The notes under the pieces: model-generated
What the model was told of the DNA's origin: nothing
What the model saw: the letters and a program-made list of their open reading frames with translations, nothing else
Database searches by the model: none
Source of the DNA: Bolinopsis microptera
Taxonomy: Eukaryota; Ctenophora; Tentaculata; Lobata; Bolinopsidae
Assembly: GCF_026151205.1 (NCBI RefSeq)
Contig: NC_087072.1
Span: 20,364,103-20,428,102 of the forward strand
DNA length: 64,000 bases
Direction of reading: 5' to 3'
Shown here: positions 1-12,246 of the stretch, in pieces
How positions within the stretch are numbered: position 1 is the first letter of the stretch
Layout of the letters: each line of letters opens with the position of its first letter
Made by a program: the position numbers and the translations under genes

Positions 1-2354
1 ATGGCAGAAAGAGGTAACATGATATTATATTTTGATCAAAAATGTATCTGTATTCTGTAGTTTCATTAAACTATTTAGAGATGGAACAAAAAATTTATTT
101 AGAGAGGAACAAAAAATGTACAGGTTCTGTGTCCTGACTGGTATGACTGGCATCAAGCAGTCAACCAGCATATTAATAGCATTTTAACTGTTTCCATATA
201 ATATTGGCTATAATGTTCATAAACATAGAGATTAGGCGGAATGACAGGCTGAGCGCCGCCCAATAACCAGCCACCTGCAGAAATACTACCTATCCGGGTC
301 TCGTCAACTTAGCATTTGATTGGAATACACTTTCATGCTACTACTCGTGCTTGTTTTGCAGCCCCTACAATTGTAGTCACCTGATAGGGCGACTGTGCTT
401 CCTAGACCAAAGTATAATTTTCAAATTTTATACAAAATTTGTAGAATTTCTCCAAATGCCGTCCCCTGTAAATAAAGTATACCACTGAGAACAAGCTCAT
501 CCATCCATAATCTTACAAGTTACTGCAAACACCACGTTAAAAGATTGACATGATCATGCTTCTTTTAAGATTTTAGCTTGTGAATGCAGTGTAACGATCG
601 TATCAAACCTTCACATTGGTAAAGTGGACTGTAAAAGTGTAAAGATCGAATAAACTGTTTACGAATATTGGTCTCATCAATCTAAATCAGATTGAGATTG
701 TTTCACATATTTACAAATTGGACGTCGTGCATTATTGATTGTACAGAGCCACCTAGCAAAATAATTGGAGTAAACATCATGCACGCACAATAATAACGTT
801 TTATTAATCAAAGAACGATGTTTAAAAGAGACACCATGACCACACAACAATCCAACTTCTATAAAACTTTTCATTCTGTAAATTGACGTTTCATTCTGTG
901 ACAATTGCATTTAAAAAATTAAAATAGATGAGCAGTGATCACTATATGCTCAGAAAGATCGTGTGTTTATTGCATGGCAACTGTACCTGATTGAAAACTG
1001 GCAAGAAATCATAATTATATCGTCATTAACTCTTGACTTTAAATCAGCCAACACCATCTACTGCGGTTATAATAGTGGTTTAATTGTAAAAGAAAGTCTC
1101 AAGCTGTGGTTAATTTGACGTTTATGGCCACTAACCGACGTGATCGTGCTGAATGTTCGCAAGAAGATGAAACTCATTCCACTGTTATTTTTTAAACTTA
1201 AAACCAATTAGAAACCAAAGGAATGATAGAATCGATTTTCTCATTTTAAAGCCCTAAACTTTAAGTTTTTTTCGACCAGAGAAGCTGACGTCTTTTTTGG
1301 AAAAGCAACGAAAAGTGTCGGAGCGTGAGAAAGTGTACCGGAGTTACATGGAACGAGTTATAGAAAAGTCTGGAGAGTTCCAGGAGCTCAAAGATATATT
1401 AAGAAAGTAAGAGCTGATTATTCATGGTTTACTTTGGTAAAACTTTGTCGCAGAGTTGAACACAACGTGTTTAAAAATAGAAAAATTCCAAAATCGGTCG
1501 TCAACCTTTAAGTACCTACATTATTGAAATTTCACGCATTGATAGAAGACATTTCCTATCAGGCACGACACTCTGTCATCCAATCTGGGAGATATGATAG
1601 AAAAGTCCACAGTTATGACGGATAGGTTGGACTCGATGAAACAGGAGTACTACACCATGATAACGAAGAATGACGAGGCCACCATGAGATACACAAACAT
1701 CATTGCTGATCTTACGGTAAATAACTTAGAAGAAGATATCTTTATTTGATTAAAAACCAACGTGGGTTAAAATATTTAATTTGATGTCAAACTACACGTA
1801 TTTCGGGAACTACCAAGTTCCAATTAATGGGGAGGCAATGATGCAGCATCAAAAGTAAAATATCTAGACAACCCAAAATATCATCGACGTGTTTTCAACA
1901 CTATTCTTAAGCAGTTTTAATCTCAGTGGAGGAAAGAGACAGCGATGTCTAATCACCAGAAGTGGGAAAGTTTGTGGACGCATATCCAGAACACAGCCGC
2001 AAGGAACGTTCTGCTACTCGGCAGAGTCAAGATGGCAACTGAGAATATCTATGTTCAGATATACAAACAAAGGGGGATACCTGCAAAGGTTTGAGGATTG
2101 GACCTGAGCAGATATTATGCAAATTAATTTACACAGCAATAGTTTGAGACTAATATTATTGACGGTAATTACACTTAAAGTTTATCGATATTATACGAAC
2201 TATAACTCATTTTCAGGAAGCAGAAAGTGTCGACGATCAGTTGATAAAGATTAAAACGTACATCAAAGATTTAACCGACATAATAGTCGAGTCTTCAAAA
2301 CAAGAAAAGCAATCTAAAGAAGTATTTGATAGACTAGCAATGCCGGGAAAATAA
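1..2354 (+). CDS. CCDC42/CFAP73-like coiled-coil protein, 3' part
   Basis: Exons I assign: 1-13 (continuing from left of the window), 1280-1406, 1563-1716, 1927-2088 and 2217-2354 (TAA). All junctions are GT-AG, the phases match, and the sum is 198 codons including the stop. The product is helical and charged. It carries the block WTHIQNTAARNVLLLGRVKM, which closely matches the IQNTAAKKTLLLG...KMATLNL signature of CCDC42/CFAP73, and upstream YMERVIEKSGEFQEL matches the family's YLEKVVE...FEEI segment. Family members are coiled-coil proteins of motile cilia and sperm flagella, and CFAP73/MIA2 belongs to the modifier-of-inner-arm complex. Relatives are about 300 residues, so about 100 N-terminal residues lie outside the window. 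The ATG at base 1 is in frame but is probably an internal Met. Whether it is the CCDC42 or the CFAP73 orthologue is unresolved. Assignment of exon 1-13 rests on phase alone. Confidence 0.85.
235..261 (+). repeat. Short dispersed element core (tgacaggctgagcgccgcc)
   Basis: A 20-odd-base CpG-containing motif inside intron 1 of the CCDC42-like gene. The same core appears in the left arm of the TIR element at 3870-4334, inverted in its right arm, and with changes near 34915-34945. It is probably a decayed end of the same MITE family. Confidence 0.6.
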
Positions 2355-3869
2355 TTTAACATTACAATTCCTATACTTGTCGAAAAATGAAGACGTAGGT
2401 CGAAACCTCGGTTTTGCTGGCTGTTGCTGAGGTTGTGGTCGGAGTTTAAAACAAGCACTAAAAACGAGTCGTTAATTCAACCAGATAATCCACGATACTA
2501 TCCGTTTCTTGAGGCTTTCGAAAAGCGAGCACTTGCATATTCGATTAATATTATGTGCTTACTTTCAAGTTTTTAATCTCAAGTTATTAAGTAGATAACA
2601 TTATTTTCAACCTCTTTTCTCAACTACAAGCTGAGTGGCGTTATTAATTTAATTTCAGTCAATGGCTTTCAGTTAAAAGATTTGTGTCCAGTATAATAAT
2701 GACACTTGCGATATCGCTTAGATTCAATTAACTAAAAATGTATGAGAAACTTGATTTTATTTAAAGTTTAACACCAATACACCTGTTTACTTTTAACAAA
2801 TATCACAAAAGGACTTATTACTTCGATCGATGTACAAAATTTATTCAGTTGAAGTTGACCGTAATCCCTATAACTGGTGTTGATTTGTGGCTTTGTCAAT
2901 TATTATCGATATAAATATGCTATGGCCAATCAACAGTTTGATAATTCCCTTGATCTTGGAGTATTTACAGAGCCAAATAATGACATCACTTCTACACCAA
3001 TACCATCATCCACACCATTGTGATCACGAGGGTTACGAGGGTACATCTATGCAGACTAATCTATTATCCCTACTATCCCTCTATATCCCATTCATAATTA
3101 GATGACAAAGCTGATATCCTGTCTGATCTCTCAAAATCCTGCTAAGTGCCACCATTAGCCCAGCACCACTAAGTGCTGCAATATATCGTCCTCAACCATC
3201 GTATACCAATAACACTACAGAGTGAGCCAATCGTGTTTATACAGAATAGTCCGAGTCAGAGCTAGGTTGCTTCAGTATTCATTATACCTCCGCACTATAT
3301 TGAGGACAATATTTCCCCTGCAGTATGAGGTTTTCCATGCTTGAGTCGGGACGCTCCTATGGAAACGACGACTAAAGATCAGCTTGACCATTAGTCCTAT
3401 ATATTTTCAAACACTTTAAATGTGTACTCGTTATTAGTGCAGAATAAAATTTAACAAGATAGGAATAATGGATTCATAAGGGCATAATCGCATTGTTCTT
3501 GTTCGTTTTTCAGCATGCAACGCGACGGATCAATTGTTAATTTGTTTCAATTTTTAGTATTAAAGTAAGTATTAAAATAATAAATAAATCAATCGTATTA
3601 AACTTAAAATTAAAGATATATCTAACGTCAAAATATTATGCCGCCAGGTTTTTGTGCGAGTCCCTGTTTTATTTTGCTTCATACAGAAAACGTTTACTAA
3701 AAGATTTTTGACTTAAGCATTTCAACTATAGTCCTCAATTCACTAGTTCTAAATTAATATTAGAAGTTAATGTCATGTTGAACTTTAAACAAATGAAATT
3801 TTTGGTGTGATCAAATAAAATAGTAAGCAGATCCTAGATTACATCTCACAACATCGTTTCTTTATTTTA
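2355..3869. other. Intergenic spacer, no gene seen
   Basis: AT-rich sequence after the CCDC42-like stop codon. Its open frames are short, lack splice-compatible extensions and show no recognisable protein motif. It probably includes the 3' UTR of the upstream gene. Confidence 0.6.
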
Positions 3870-4334
3870 CCTGGGGACTTCAGGCCTTTGTGTTCATAAG
3901 CACAATTGTAAAAATTCAAGATTGAAGATATGGCCGCCGAATGACAGGCTGAGCGCCGCCAAGTAATTTTTTATTTTGGGATTACTCTAAATTGTAGTTA
4001 ATTGTCATCGCATGTATTGTTTTTGTATATTAGAGCTTTAGCCACATGGGTAGGTTGGTCTTAAATTTAATCGCACAGTACAGCGGAATACAAAGAGATA
4101 AGAAATTTGACTCGCTCCTATGAAATGAACACCGAAAATAGTTCAATCCAATAAACACTGAAGCAGGTGCGGACAATTTACAAAATTCTATAATGAAATT
4201 GAATTTGTATTGTGGACGGATCTTGTTCTACAGATTTGCTATTTTAATATTTTGATTGGGCGGGGCTCCGCCTGTCATTCCGCCATATCTTCAATTGGTG
4301 TTTTATATGAACACAAAAGCCTGAGGTCTCCAGA
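3870..4334. mobile_element. Non-autonomous TIR element (MITE), about 465 bp
   Basis: The left end (ctggggacttcaggcctttg, then ttcat, gaagatatgg and the tgacaggctgagcgccgcc core) recurs as an imperfect inverted copy at the right end, which reads on the minus strand ctggagacctcaggcttttg, ttcat, gaagatatgg, tgacaggcggagccccgcc. The arms are about 75-90 bp and the interior has no coding capacity. No convincing target-site duplication is visible, so the superfamily is not assigned. Related ends occur at 235-261 and 34851-34945. Confidence 0.8.
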
Positions 4335-6780
4335 TAAGACCATTTGACTATTTGGACCAGGTTAAGCTGACATGGTTGCCAATCAAATTTATATATTTGA
4401 TGATGATTTTTTATTCGATATTTTACGGTACTTTTAAAAATCTACAATTAAGTTTTATGATGAACATTTCCGTATCACGGTCGAAATATTACATTATCGA
4501 ATTCTTAAGTCACCGATTCAGCAAACCAGAATAAACAGTTTTGCTTTTGAGTTCAAGTTCAAGTAAACTTTATCAAACTTTGGCATGGCCCTTTTAATGT
4601 GATTTTACTTTTCAAAATAATTGATGAATCAGATTTATGCCTATACTCGTCCGTTGGAATACGACAGTATGTCGAGGTAAGGAATGAAATTATCCAAATA
4701 TTAAATAATCGACGCACAATTCACTCCGAAGTAATGATTTTATCACAAAGTGCCCGAGAACCTGCTAGGGTAATTCTCAAAGTCAAATATTCACGCTTCT
4801 ATGCACGCCTTTTGGTAATTTCATCCGGTATCTACAAACAAGGTCAGCCAGATTATAAGTTCAGATTTTCGATTTTGGTTCGAGTCTTTAGATTTGTGAC
4901 TATTGGAGTTGGACTATGCCGTTCGGTAGATCAAAAATCTGATTACATTGAACGTCTCTCATCTGAAACATAACTTTCCACTTCCAGAAGCTAAGTTTTC
5001 GACTTTTAGTGAATATTTGCCCAAATAAACAGCTAATTCTTATTTGACCAGGTCTTAACTCTTAAGACTTAAGACTGATAATTATCAATATGAATTAGTT
5101 GCCTATTCGAGCAATTCATTGGAAGTATCAAGAACTCTCTGGTTACCTTGCACCCTGATCATTTGTCATTTAACTTTTAACGAAGTACTCCTGCACTTCT
5201 AAAATGATAGAATTTAAATACATTTGAACGGCCATCTGGCGAATCTTTACACTAGATTCATGGAAATCTTTAGCATATTACAGCCACTTTTTAGAAAGTT
5301 ATTTTACCGTCAATCGAGATAAGGTACATTGGATAATCGGTGAGACTATTATAACTATAAGCTTGGTTTGTAATACTAATACTAATACTAATATTATTAT
5401 GAGTAGGACTAGTATTTGCATGATCAGTTTTGTTAATGCAAGCTGTTACCTGAATGGCTGCCATGATGCAGTTTTATTTAAATACACTTTGAGTGCTGAG
5501 TATTAGTATTACTGACAGCTATTTATACACACTCCACCAAGGTACAGCCAGCTTACTCCCTTTGAAGCTGATCCTTTTGGAATTTCTAATACGTTACGCA
5601 ATATCAGAGGTCGAATATAGTTCACTTATTCATCATCATTTATTATTTTGTTTACTGATACTCTGCTGGACTTGGTGAATTTTAAATACGTATTAAGGAA
5701 ATTTCAGAGCTTAAATATATTTGCTAATTCTTAATACTTTATTATTCATAATAATTAATAATATTTATGATAGTTTGTGATTTGCTTAGCTTCATTTTGT
5801 GGATTTATAATACGTTAAGCAATTTTGGGGGTCGAATCTATTTCATTTATTCAAGATAACTTATTATTCTCTGGCCTTTATTTTTCTATGCAGGGTCTCT
5901 CTTAAATGTTGTGCAATGTGCATAACTTTAAAGAGACAATGAGATTGAGACATCCAATTTTAAAATTGCCAAGCTTCGCAACTCAATAATCAATATTATA
6001 CCAAGTATTTGGCTTGCAACTTTTTATAAATCAATTGGGCCATAAAATATCTTGTTAGTAGCTCACATTTCACAGTTTCCTACGTTAACAGTACAATAAG
6101 TTATATCCAGTGAACACTGAACACGGTGAACAGCGACCTTCACTTTCACTTTCAGCTGGTCCCCGTACTAACTAACCTGATCTGTTGACTTGATACACTT
6201 TTCATCGAAAAATAGCTAAATAGTCTTTGTTTTCAAGTTTTATAACTGGGTTTGTAGTGGGTTGCTAGGCCACCAGAGGACTGCTAACTATCTGGCGACC
6301 ATTATGTTAAAGTAGTACTAACTCGAGTTAGAGCACCACTTCTGTTCGCATATGTTAGAATTAGCACTTCAGTTGAATTAGCTATAACATTTCTATTAAG
6401 TTTATTTATAGAGTAGTGATCCAGCTGAGAGAATATTAATTTATCACCGTCCTTTGTTTTCCACTTTGAGGCTCAATAATCTCAAGCAGAGCTCTGCAGA
6501 AGTTAAATTGCATGATATTCCGAGCTCCTTTTAACAATTTAATGTTGGTGATTCAAGAGCACAGGAACGTGTTCATTTATGATACTGTACATGGCATGTA
6601 CTGGATAGTGACAAGCATGGTCCGTTCTAAGTGGTTCATGACGTGAATTATTATTCGCCCTTTGATCGCTCCATTTAGGGGTCATAAGAGTAATTCTAGT
6701 CTATAGGACCGGACTGAGATGGGAGTAAGATTACGAATATTAGTAAGCTTTGTTCTTTTCCCTTAGTCCGACCTCACTGG
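4335..6780. other. Intergenic spacer, no supported gene
   Basis: AT-rich. A frame of about 124 codons at 4599-4973 begins with GTG, lacks an ATG near its start and shows no domain. A small (taatac)n-like run lies near 5371-5395. No RNA gene or splice-linked exon was recognised. Confidence 0.5.
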
Positions 6781-6843
6781 TTTGCAACATTTACCATATA
6801 ACCAGTGGTAATTATATCAGTGGTATATGGTAAATATTGCAAA
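6781..6843. repeat. Inverted repeat with 20-bp arms
   Basis: The arms 6781-6800 and 6824-6843 are reverse complements with one mismatch (tttgcaacatttaccatata). They enclose a 23-base loop in which cagtggta occurs twice. It lies about 300 bases upstream of the GPCR start and could be a small palindromic element. No regulatory function can be claimed. Confidence 0.75.
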
Positions 6844-7131
6844 TTCATTGCAACAGATCATCAACATGTGAACATGAGCGAGCACCAACTATCTTACTAT
6901 TGTAGTGGTGCAGCTTACATCTAAATTTGAATTCCTTTTAGTTACAGTTTTGGGTTATAATTATTTGTAGACTGTTTTCTAACAGTATGTGTAAGATGTG
7001 CAAACTCTTACGTTAAACCATTATTGAATCATTTCGATATAGAATTCAGTCTACGGAAACGATGCTAACCATAACATTTTTATCTCAAGTGGTTTTTAAA
7101 ATTTTACTTCTAATAGTACTACTCCAGATCC

Positions 7132-8301
7132 ATGGTACAAGATCAAGAAGAGGTCGAACATGGCCTGTGGACTGGAACACGTTCCCCAACACCATTCGAA
7201 CCTCTTTACAGCACTGGCTTTGACGCCACCATAGCCGTTCTGATCATCGCTTGTTTCTTGTGTGGCTCCGCGCTCAATGCAATCACCATGTTGTATTTTG
7301 GGAAGCTAGTTAGACGAGATATTTCAGTCAGGAGGGATAAAAGAACCTCCAAAAAGTTGCTCTACAACGGACTTTACTTCCTGAACTCCATCAACGATTT
7401 CCTGATTTGCTTCACCATTTTGCCAGTGTCAGTTAGCTTCTTGAAGGACAGAAACAAAGCCTGGTTCGGGAGCCAAACGTTCTGCACGATCTGGGGCGCA
7501 CTCTGGGAAATCCTGCCGTACCTCTCCATCATGTATGTAATGGTGTTGAGTCTAACCCGAACATTCCACCTTCTCCTCCCTCTCAGACATATCAGGCTGA
7601 GGATTGTAGCACTTATTTTGACTATCTACACCCTGTTCTGTGTCGGCAGATCCTTCATACCCGCCTTCACAAAACTCGGAGTATACACCTTTCATCCTGA
7701 CAGTGTCTACTGTTTTGAGTGGGCTAGACTACGTTACGGGTCTTATGTAAGGTTTGCGGAGTACAGTGACGTGATCCAGCTTGGAGTCCCGATACTACCC
7801 ATACTGACAGCCTGCATCATATCTACTGTCCTCATCTACAGTAGAGCCAGTAGGACAACCACCGCCACCGGTAGTAGAACCTCACAACTACAGAAACACG
7901 CCAGCAACACCATCATATTCTTTACACTCCTCTACATCGTGCTGAACATCCCGGTTGTGGTCCTCTGTGTGCTGTACACGATAGTGTTTGTGAACAATCA
8001 CGTGTATCACCGCGTGTTTAACACCCAGTTCCTGTACTGGTACTCCTGGAGCTGTGTCTATATCCTGGGGGTGGCCCTCAACGCTAACCTCAACCCTGTT
8101 ATCTATATCTGGAGGATGAACAACTTTAGGAGGTTTGTAGTGACTTTAGGAAGGGAAACTCCGGTTCCAGTGGTTAAATCGACTACGTATGCAAATAGAA
8201 GTTTTGCTGGAAACAGTTCGGGAAAGGGACGAGACATTCATATGACCAGAAGTGATCAAGATAATTTAGATCGGAGATCTTTTTCCAGTTCTAGGTTTTA
8301 G
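7132..8301 (+). CDS. Class A (rhodopsin-like) G-protein-coupled receptor, intronless
   Basis: A single uninterrupted ORF of 389 residues starting at ATG, with seven hydrophobic segments at roughly residues 31-56, 78-103, 115-141, 155-180, 208-236, 259-287 and 302-327. Class A landmarks: N49 in TM1, D89 in TM2 (NDFLICF), a probable ECL1-ECL2 disulfide between C118 and C194, P274 in TM6 (LNIP in place of CWxP), and NPVIY at 321-325 in TM7. The DRY position at the end of TM3 reads TRT (142-144), keeping the Arg but losing the Asp and Tyr. The C-terminal tail is Ser/Arg-rich and could be phosphorylated. The protein should be a plasma-membrane receptor signalling through G proteins. The ligand cannot be inferred. 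Retrogene origin is possible but not shown. Confidence 0.9.
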   Translation: MVQDQEEVEHGLWTGTRSPTPFEPLYSTGFDATIAVLIIACFLCGSALNAITMLYFGKLVRRDISVRRDKRTSKKLLYNGLYFLNSINDFLICFTILPVSVSFLKDRNKAWFGSQTFCTIWGALWEILPYLSIMYVMVLSLTRTFHLLLPLRHIRLRIVALILTIYTLFCVGRSFIPAFTKLGVYTFHPDSVYCFEWARLRYGSYVRFAEYSDVIQLGVPILPILTACIISTVLIYSRASRTTTATGSRTSQLQKHASNTIIFFTLLYIVLNIPVVVLCVLYTIVFVNNHVYHRVFNTQFLYWYSWSCVYILGVALNANLNPVIYIWRMNNFRRFVVTLGRETPVPVVKSTTYANRSFAGNSSGKGRDIHMTRSDQDNLDRRSFSSSRF

Positions 8302-8982
8302 TGATTTACATTTTAATTTTGAACAAAAGAAAATGCTGGAATAATAATTTTGAATCGAAATATTGACAATAAATTACAGCGCTGAATTCTATGTACATCT
8401 ACTACAAACGTTAAAAAACCAAAATGTGTGACTTAAATACAGATCTGAAAATAATCTCGCCAATGAATATGACATCAGTATCCCTGTGTAATAAGTAGAC
8501 TATCATTTCGATTTGGAATAATCTACTGCTTCTACCAGTATTCAAATAGTGTAATCTTATAATCGATCTAATGAACAGATTTGACCCTCCTATGACGAAG
8601 TGTGAGTGCAAAGCATATTTTATTTGTTTGCCGTATAATATGCTGCACACTGATGAAGTCAGACTATAAGTCCGAAGTCGGTCTATTTTCGGGGTAAAAG
8701 CATGCAGAAAATTATGTTTGCATCCTAAAGAAGGGCGGTCCAGCATAGGCCATCATGTTTATAACGATAACAATTAATGATTAAGTGTCCTTATTCCATT
8801 AAACTGTGAATATTTTCATTGAAAGCAGTTCTACTGCATATATTTATAAAACTCGATTATCAATGTTTCTGTTAATGTCGATGTTATCATACTATTGTTA
8901 AAATCCGAAGTGTCCCCTTCATTGGTAACCATATATGAGACTGCAAAAAGTGGCACTGTTCTGCAAAGGAGCTCTGGAGCTG
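8302..8982. other. Spacer between convergent genes
   Basis: 3' flank of the GPCR, facing the end of the minus-strand coiled-coil gene. A minus-strand ATG frame of 111 codons (8411-8746) has no recognisable domain and no splice-linked partner, and I treat it as chance. Confidence 0.5.
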
Positions 8983-11243
8983 CTAGTCTGCGGTTTCTCC
9001 AGTGAAGGCTCTAAATCGGTACTCCGTATTCAGTTGTCTCATCTCGTCATGAATATCCTGCGCCTGACGAAGAAGAGAAAATCAAGATGTATTCGTTTTT
9101 TAAAAAGAAAGCAACAATAAATGAAGTTGAGAATTAATACAAAATAGAAAATAATCATTTTAAAACCCACCAGTCACCACTCCCCCATTTTAAAAGGGCT
9201 GTCTGAGGTACCTGGTCGAGATTCAACTGTGCCTCGCTCCGCTTCTTCTTCTCCGAATTATGATACTCTTTAAGGCGGACAGCATGCTCTTTTATCTTAT
9301 TCCTCAGTTCTAGCTCCTTGTTGGTCATTGAGACCGCCTTTTGCTTCTGAAGAGTACAATTTGTCAGAATATAGATAAAAACTCGATACTATAATTTGTT
9401 TAACAGCGCTGATCTAAGATACCAACCTGAAAATATACAGGCAGATGATACTTACAATGGGCTTGATAGAGGCTAAGGTATGGTTTCTCTTCATCGGAAG
9501 AACTTGAGAATTGTCGTCCCTCGCTCCTGAAAATAATAATCAGATAATTGCAATCTTCAAGATCAGTCAGTCGATCTTAATGTTTATATTTCATGATAAG
9601 GTCACGATATCTGGCGAGAAACAAACTTTAAGAATACAGTTCAAAAGACAGTTCAAATGCGTGATATGGGCATCGGGCATAGAGTGGTCTGAAATTATGC
9701 GTTATGCGTGTATAAATTAATATGGTATACAGTAGTAGCAAAATGTAAATGTCCCAACAGGGAAGAGTATAAAATGCCAAAGTATAAACTCTAAAAAGCT
9801 TCAGTGATCTTCGGCAACTGCAGCCAGCAAATCAGCTGAGAATGTCCGCAATTCCAAGTCCCCAAAGTTGAATGAATCCAAATACTCCCAGTTTACAATG
9901 TGACATTGTACTTCACAATAATAGAAACAAAATAGGTGCACTTTAAATATTGGCTATCATGCACACAATACGTCACCACAATAATTGTGCTCTTGTTAAA
10001 CTTTTTTTCCTCATCTCCAACAGTTCAATCTGTTTTCTCTCGATTATTCTTCTCAGCTTCTTCAATTCTGGACCATTAGCATTGTTTATCTCGTAACACA
10101 GTCGTTGTTCACGAAGTTTCAGAGCTTCTATTTGGGTTGTGATATAGCCGATGATATGTTCCAAGTTAGTTTTGCTGGTAGCAGTCTTCTCAAGACGCTT
10201 CAACTTCAATTTCTTTTCACCTGACCTCTCACTTGACCTTGAGGATACTATTCTCGGGATAGTTTGGAGTCGAACGATATTTCAATAATACAATCAAAGT
10301 CAGTTAAATTGAAGAGTTTGATACAAAAAAATAAGGAGCTCACCTATACCAGATTTACGAGATTCGATTTGCCTTATTGACTGTTGCCGCCACATCTTCA
10401 ATGCATCCCTGTCCCTGATGAAAACACTGATTCAAAATACTGGAGTATTTTATTATCTTTTTATATATTTGTTATATATTAAGTCCAAAATAACAAGAGA
10501 AGTTCATCGCATATGCAATGGTGTTGTGAAATGCATTATCATGTTACTCGGAAGAATGGCCAATGCCACCTGTCTTGGGTTTCTACCCCAGCCAATAGGC
10601 TAAGGACCCTGAAGGTGGCCAAAGTGCGCTGAAATACCCGCATATACAAAACCCAGCACATAGAGACAATTAGACAAAACCCCAAAACAAAGCCAGCACG
10701 TGATAATTGTAAATGCCTCTGAAAACCAGGCGTTCAACATATTGACCGTACGTGGATGATGCGCAGACTCTAAGGATCAATGATGCAGCCACTGCGCGCA
10801 CCTGCAAGTTTTATAAACCGCGTGTATGGGCATTGAATTGTTGATTGTGGAGTGCTATGAAGTTGAATATCTAGAATCAGCTATCTTACAGCATACAGGG
10901 TGACAGATACTCAAGAAAAGATTTTACACACCGCATTCTTTGAACCATCATTTCTGTCCGACTATTCTCTTCCTTTCGTATCGCCTGCATTCGCTTTTCC
11001 TCGTAATCTTGAATTGCCTGCGAAATCTAACGTGCCAGATTAGTTTTCATAGATTTTGCGACCACTAACTGAACCAGATAAAAATAGTGACACACATGCA
11101 AGACTTGTCAACTTAATACACGATTGCTCACGAAGTTATCTGAATGTGGAGTAAAGTATGCATACTTTCTGTATGTAATGGTCGGAACGTCTCACTCTTT
11201 CAATTGGATTGGCTGATCTGAATTTTTTCCTCCGCTTTGGCAT
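8983..11243 (-). CDS. Unidentified 249-residue coiled-coil protein, seven exons
   Basis: Exons in transcript order: 11243-11166, 11026-10932, 10414-10344, 10220-10002, 9526-9456, 9346-9212, 9063-8983 (stop TAG). Introns are GT-AG with compatible phases, and the exons total 750 nt, exactly 250 codons. The product starts MPKRRKKFRSANP and is almost wholly helical, charged and rich in Lys, Glu, Arg and Gln, as in a coiled-coil cytoskeletal or axonemal protein. It ends in FRAFTGETAD. The weakest junction is the exon 4 donor (AAAAAAA before gtttaac). If it is not used, that exon runs to a TGA at 9973 and the last three exons would need another parent. The start could also lie upstream, because a possible acceptor (tttcag) precedes the ATG. 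I do not recognise the family, and no enzymatic motif is visible. Confidence 0.72.
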
Positions 11244-12246
11244 CTTTGGCTGAAATTTGGTTTTTTGAAATGTGATACACTTAAAGATAAGAATGATACA
11301 TGCTATATATCTAAATTTGATGAGTCACGTTTGTGACCAGACAAGCACGTTAAAAACGAAATCGTAAAAGTCAGTTTGCGTCCAGGAGCTTTACAGCAAA
11401 TAGACCAAATAATAAAGAACTTATAAAGATTGTTGCATCCCAATAACCTTGGATGTAATGAGCGTGTCACTTGCACTCCATCTAGTTTCTTTCTTGCGAG
11501 GTAACAGAGTGGCGGATCTAAAAATAGTTGATGCTAAAACAAAAGAACAATATTTCATGTTAATTTTAAATAAACATGAAATATTCTTCAATCTTTATGC
11601 AAGATAACATCCGGTAAGTGTAAGTCGATATTTACCACCTACAAGTTTGAGTCACATGAGGCTGTGTGCCTGTTTAATAAGCGGCACAAGAAAGTAGTAT
11701 TATATGTTTCTAGTATGCAATGAAACTAGCTTTTATCATAAAACAAAACAAACAAAGAATCATTCATCTATTTTACTGAAATATTTATATATATATTTAG
11801 GTATTTTCAGTAAAATAAAATAGTACACACAACACTGAAAATTTACGAAAGATTTTAGGATCATAAAAATCAAGAACCTCTGAGTCTAAATCCAAATATT
11901 TCATTGACAAGCTGCTTTTACGAGTGGTTAAAAACCCCATCAGCTTACAAAGTTGCAAGAATTTACACTTTAAAGATGAAAATCTTCAGTTTGGCTCAGC
12001 TACCATGTTCTAAATTTACAAGAATTCACTAGAAAAACTTTAAATTTGATCAATACTCAGTATCAACTATCAGATTTGTATATATATTATATCACAGTTT
12101 GCAAAAAATCACGTACAAATCATACATTTTGGCACAAAACACCTTGTGCATCAACCTTCATAGTTTCAAATTGATAAATCCAATAATTCCTAATATCTAG
12201 ATTCTAGCCAGATAACTAAAATTAATTTATAACATAATTAGATACC
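11244..12246. other. Intergenic region between divergent genes, with a hairpin
   Basis: About 1 kb separating the divergently transcribed coiled-coil gene and the R-SNARE paralogue, so it may contain both promoters. No convincing core promoter motif stands out. An inverted repeat at 11768-11818 has arms reading tattttactgaaat on opposite strands around an A/T-rich centre. Confidence 0.5.

Noticed and set aside
4599..4973. 124-codon plus-strand frame
   Set aside because: Starts at GTG without a nearby ATG, biased to AT-rich codons, no domain, no splice-linked partner.
8411..8746. 111-codon minus-strand ATG frame near the GPCR 3' end
   Set aside because: No recognisable motif or homologue pattern; overlaps the GPCR 3' flank. 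Kept only as a possible chance ORF.
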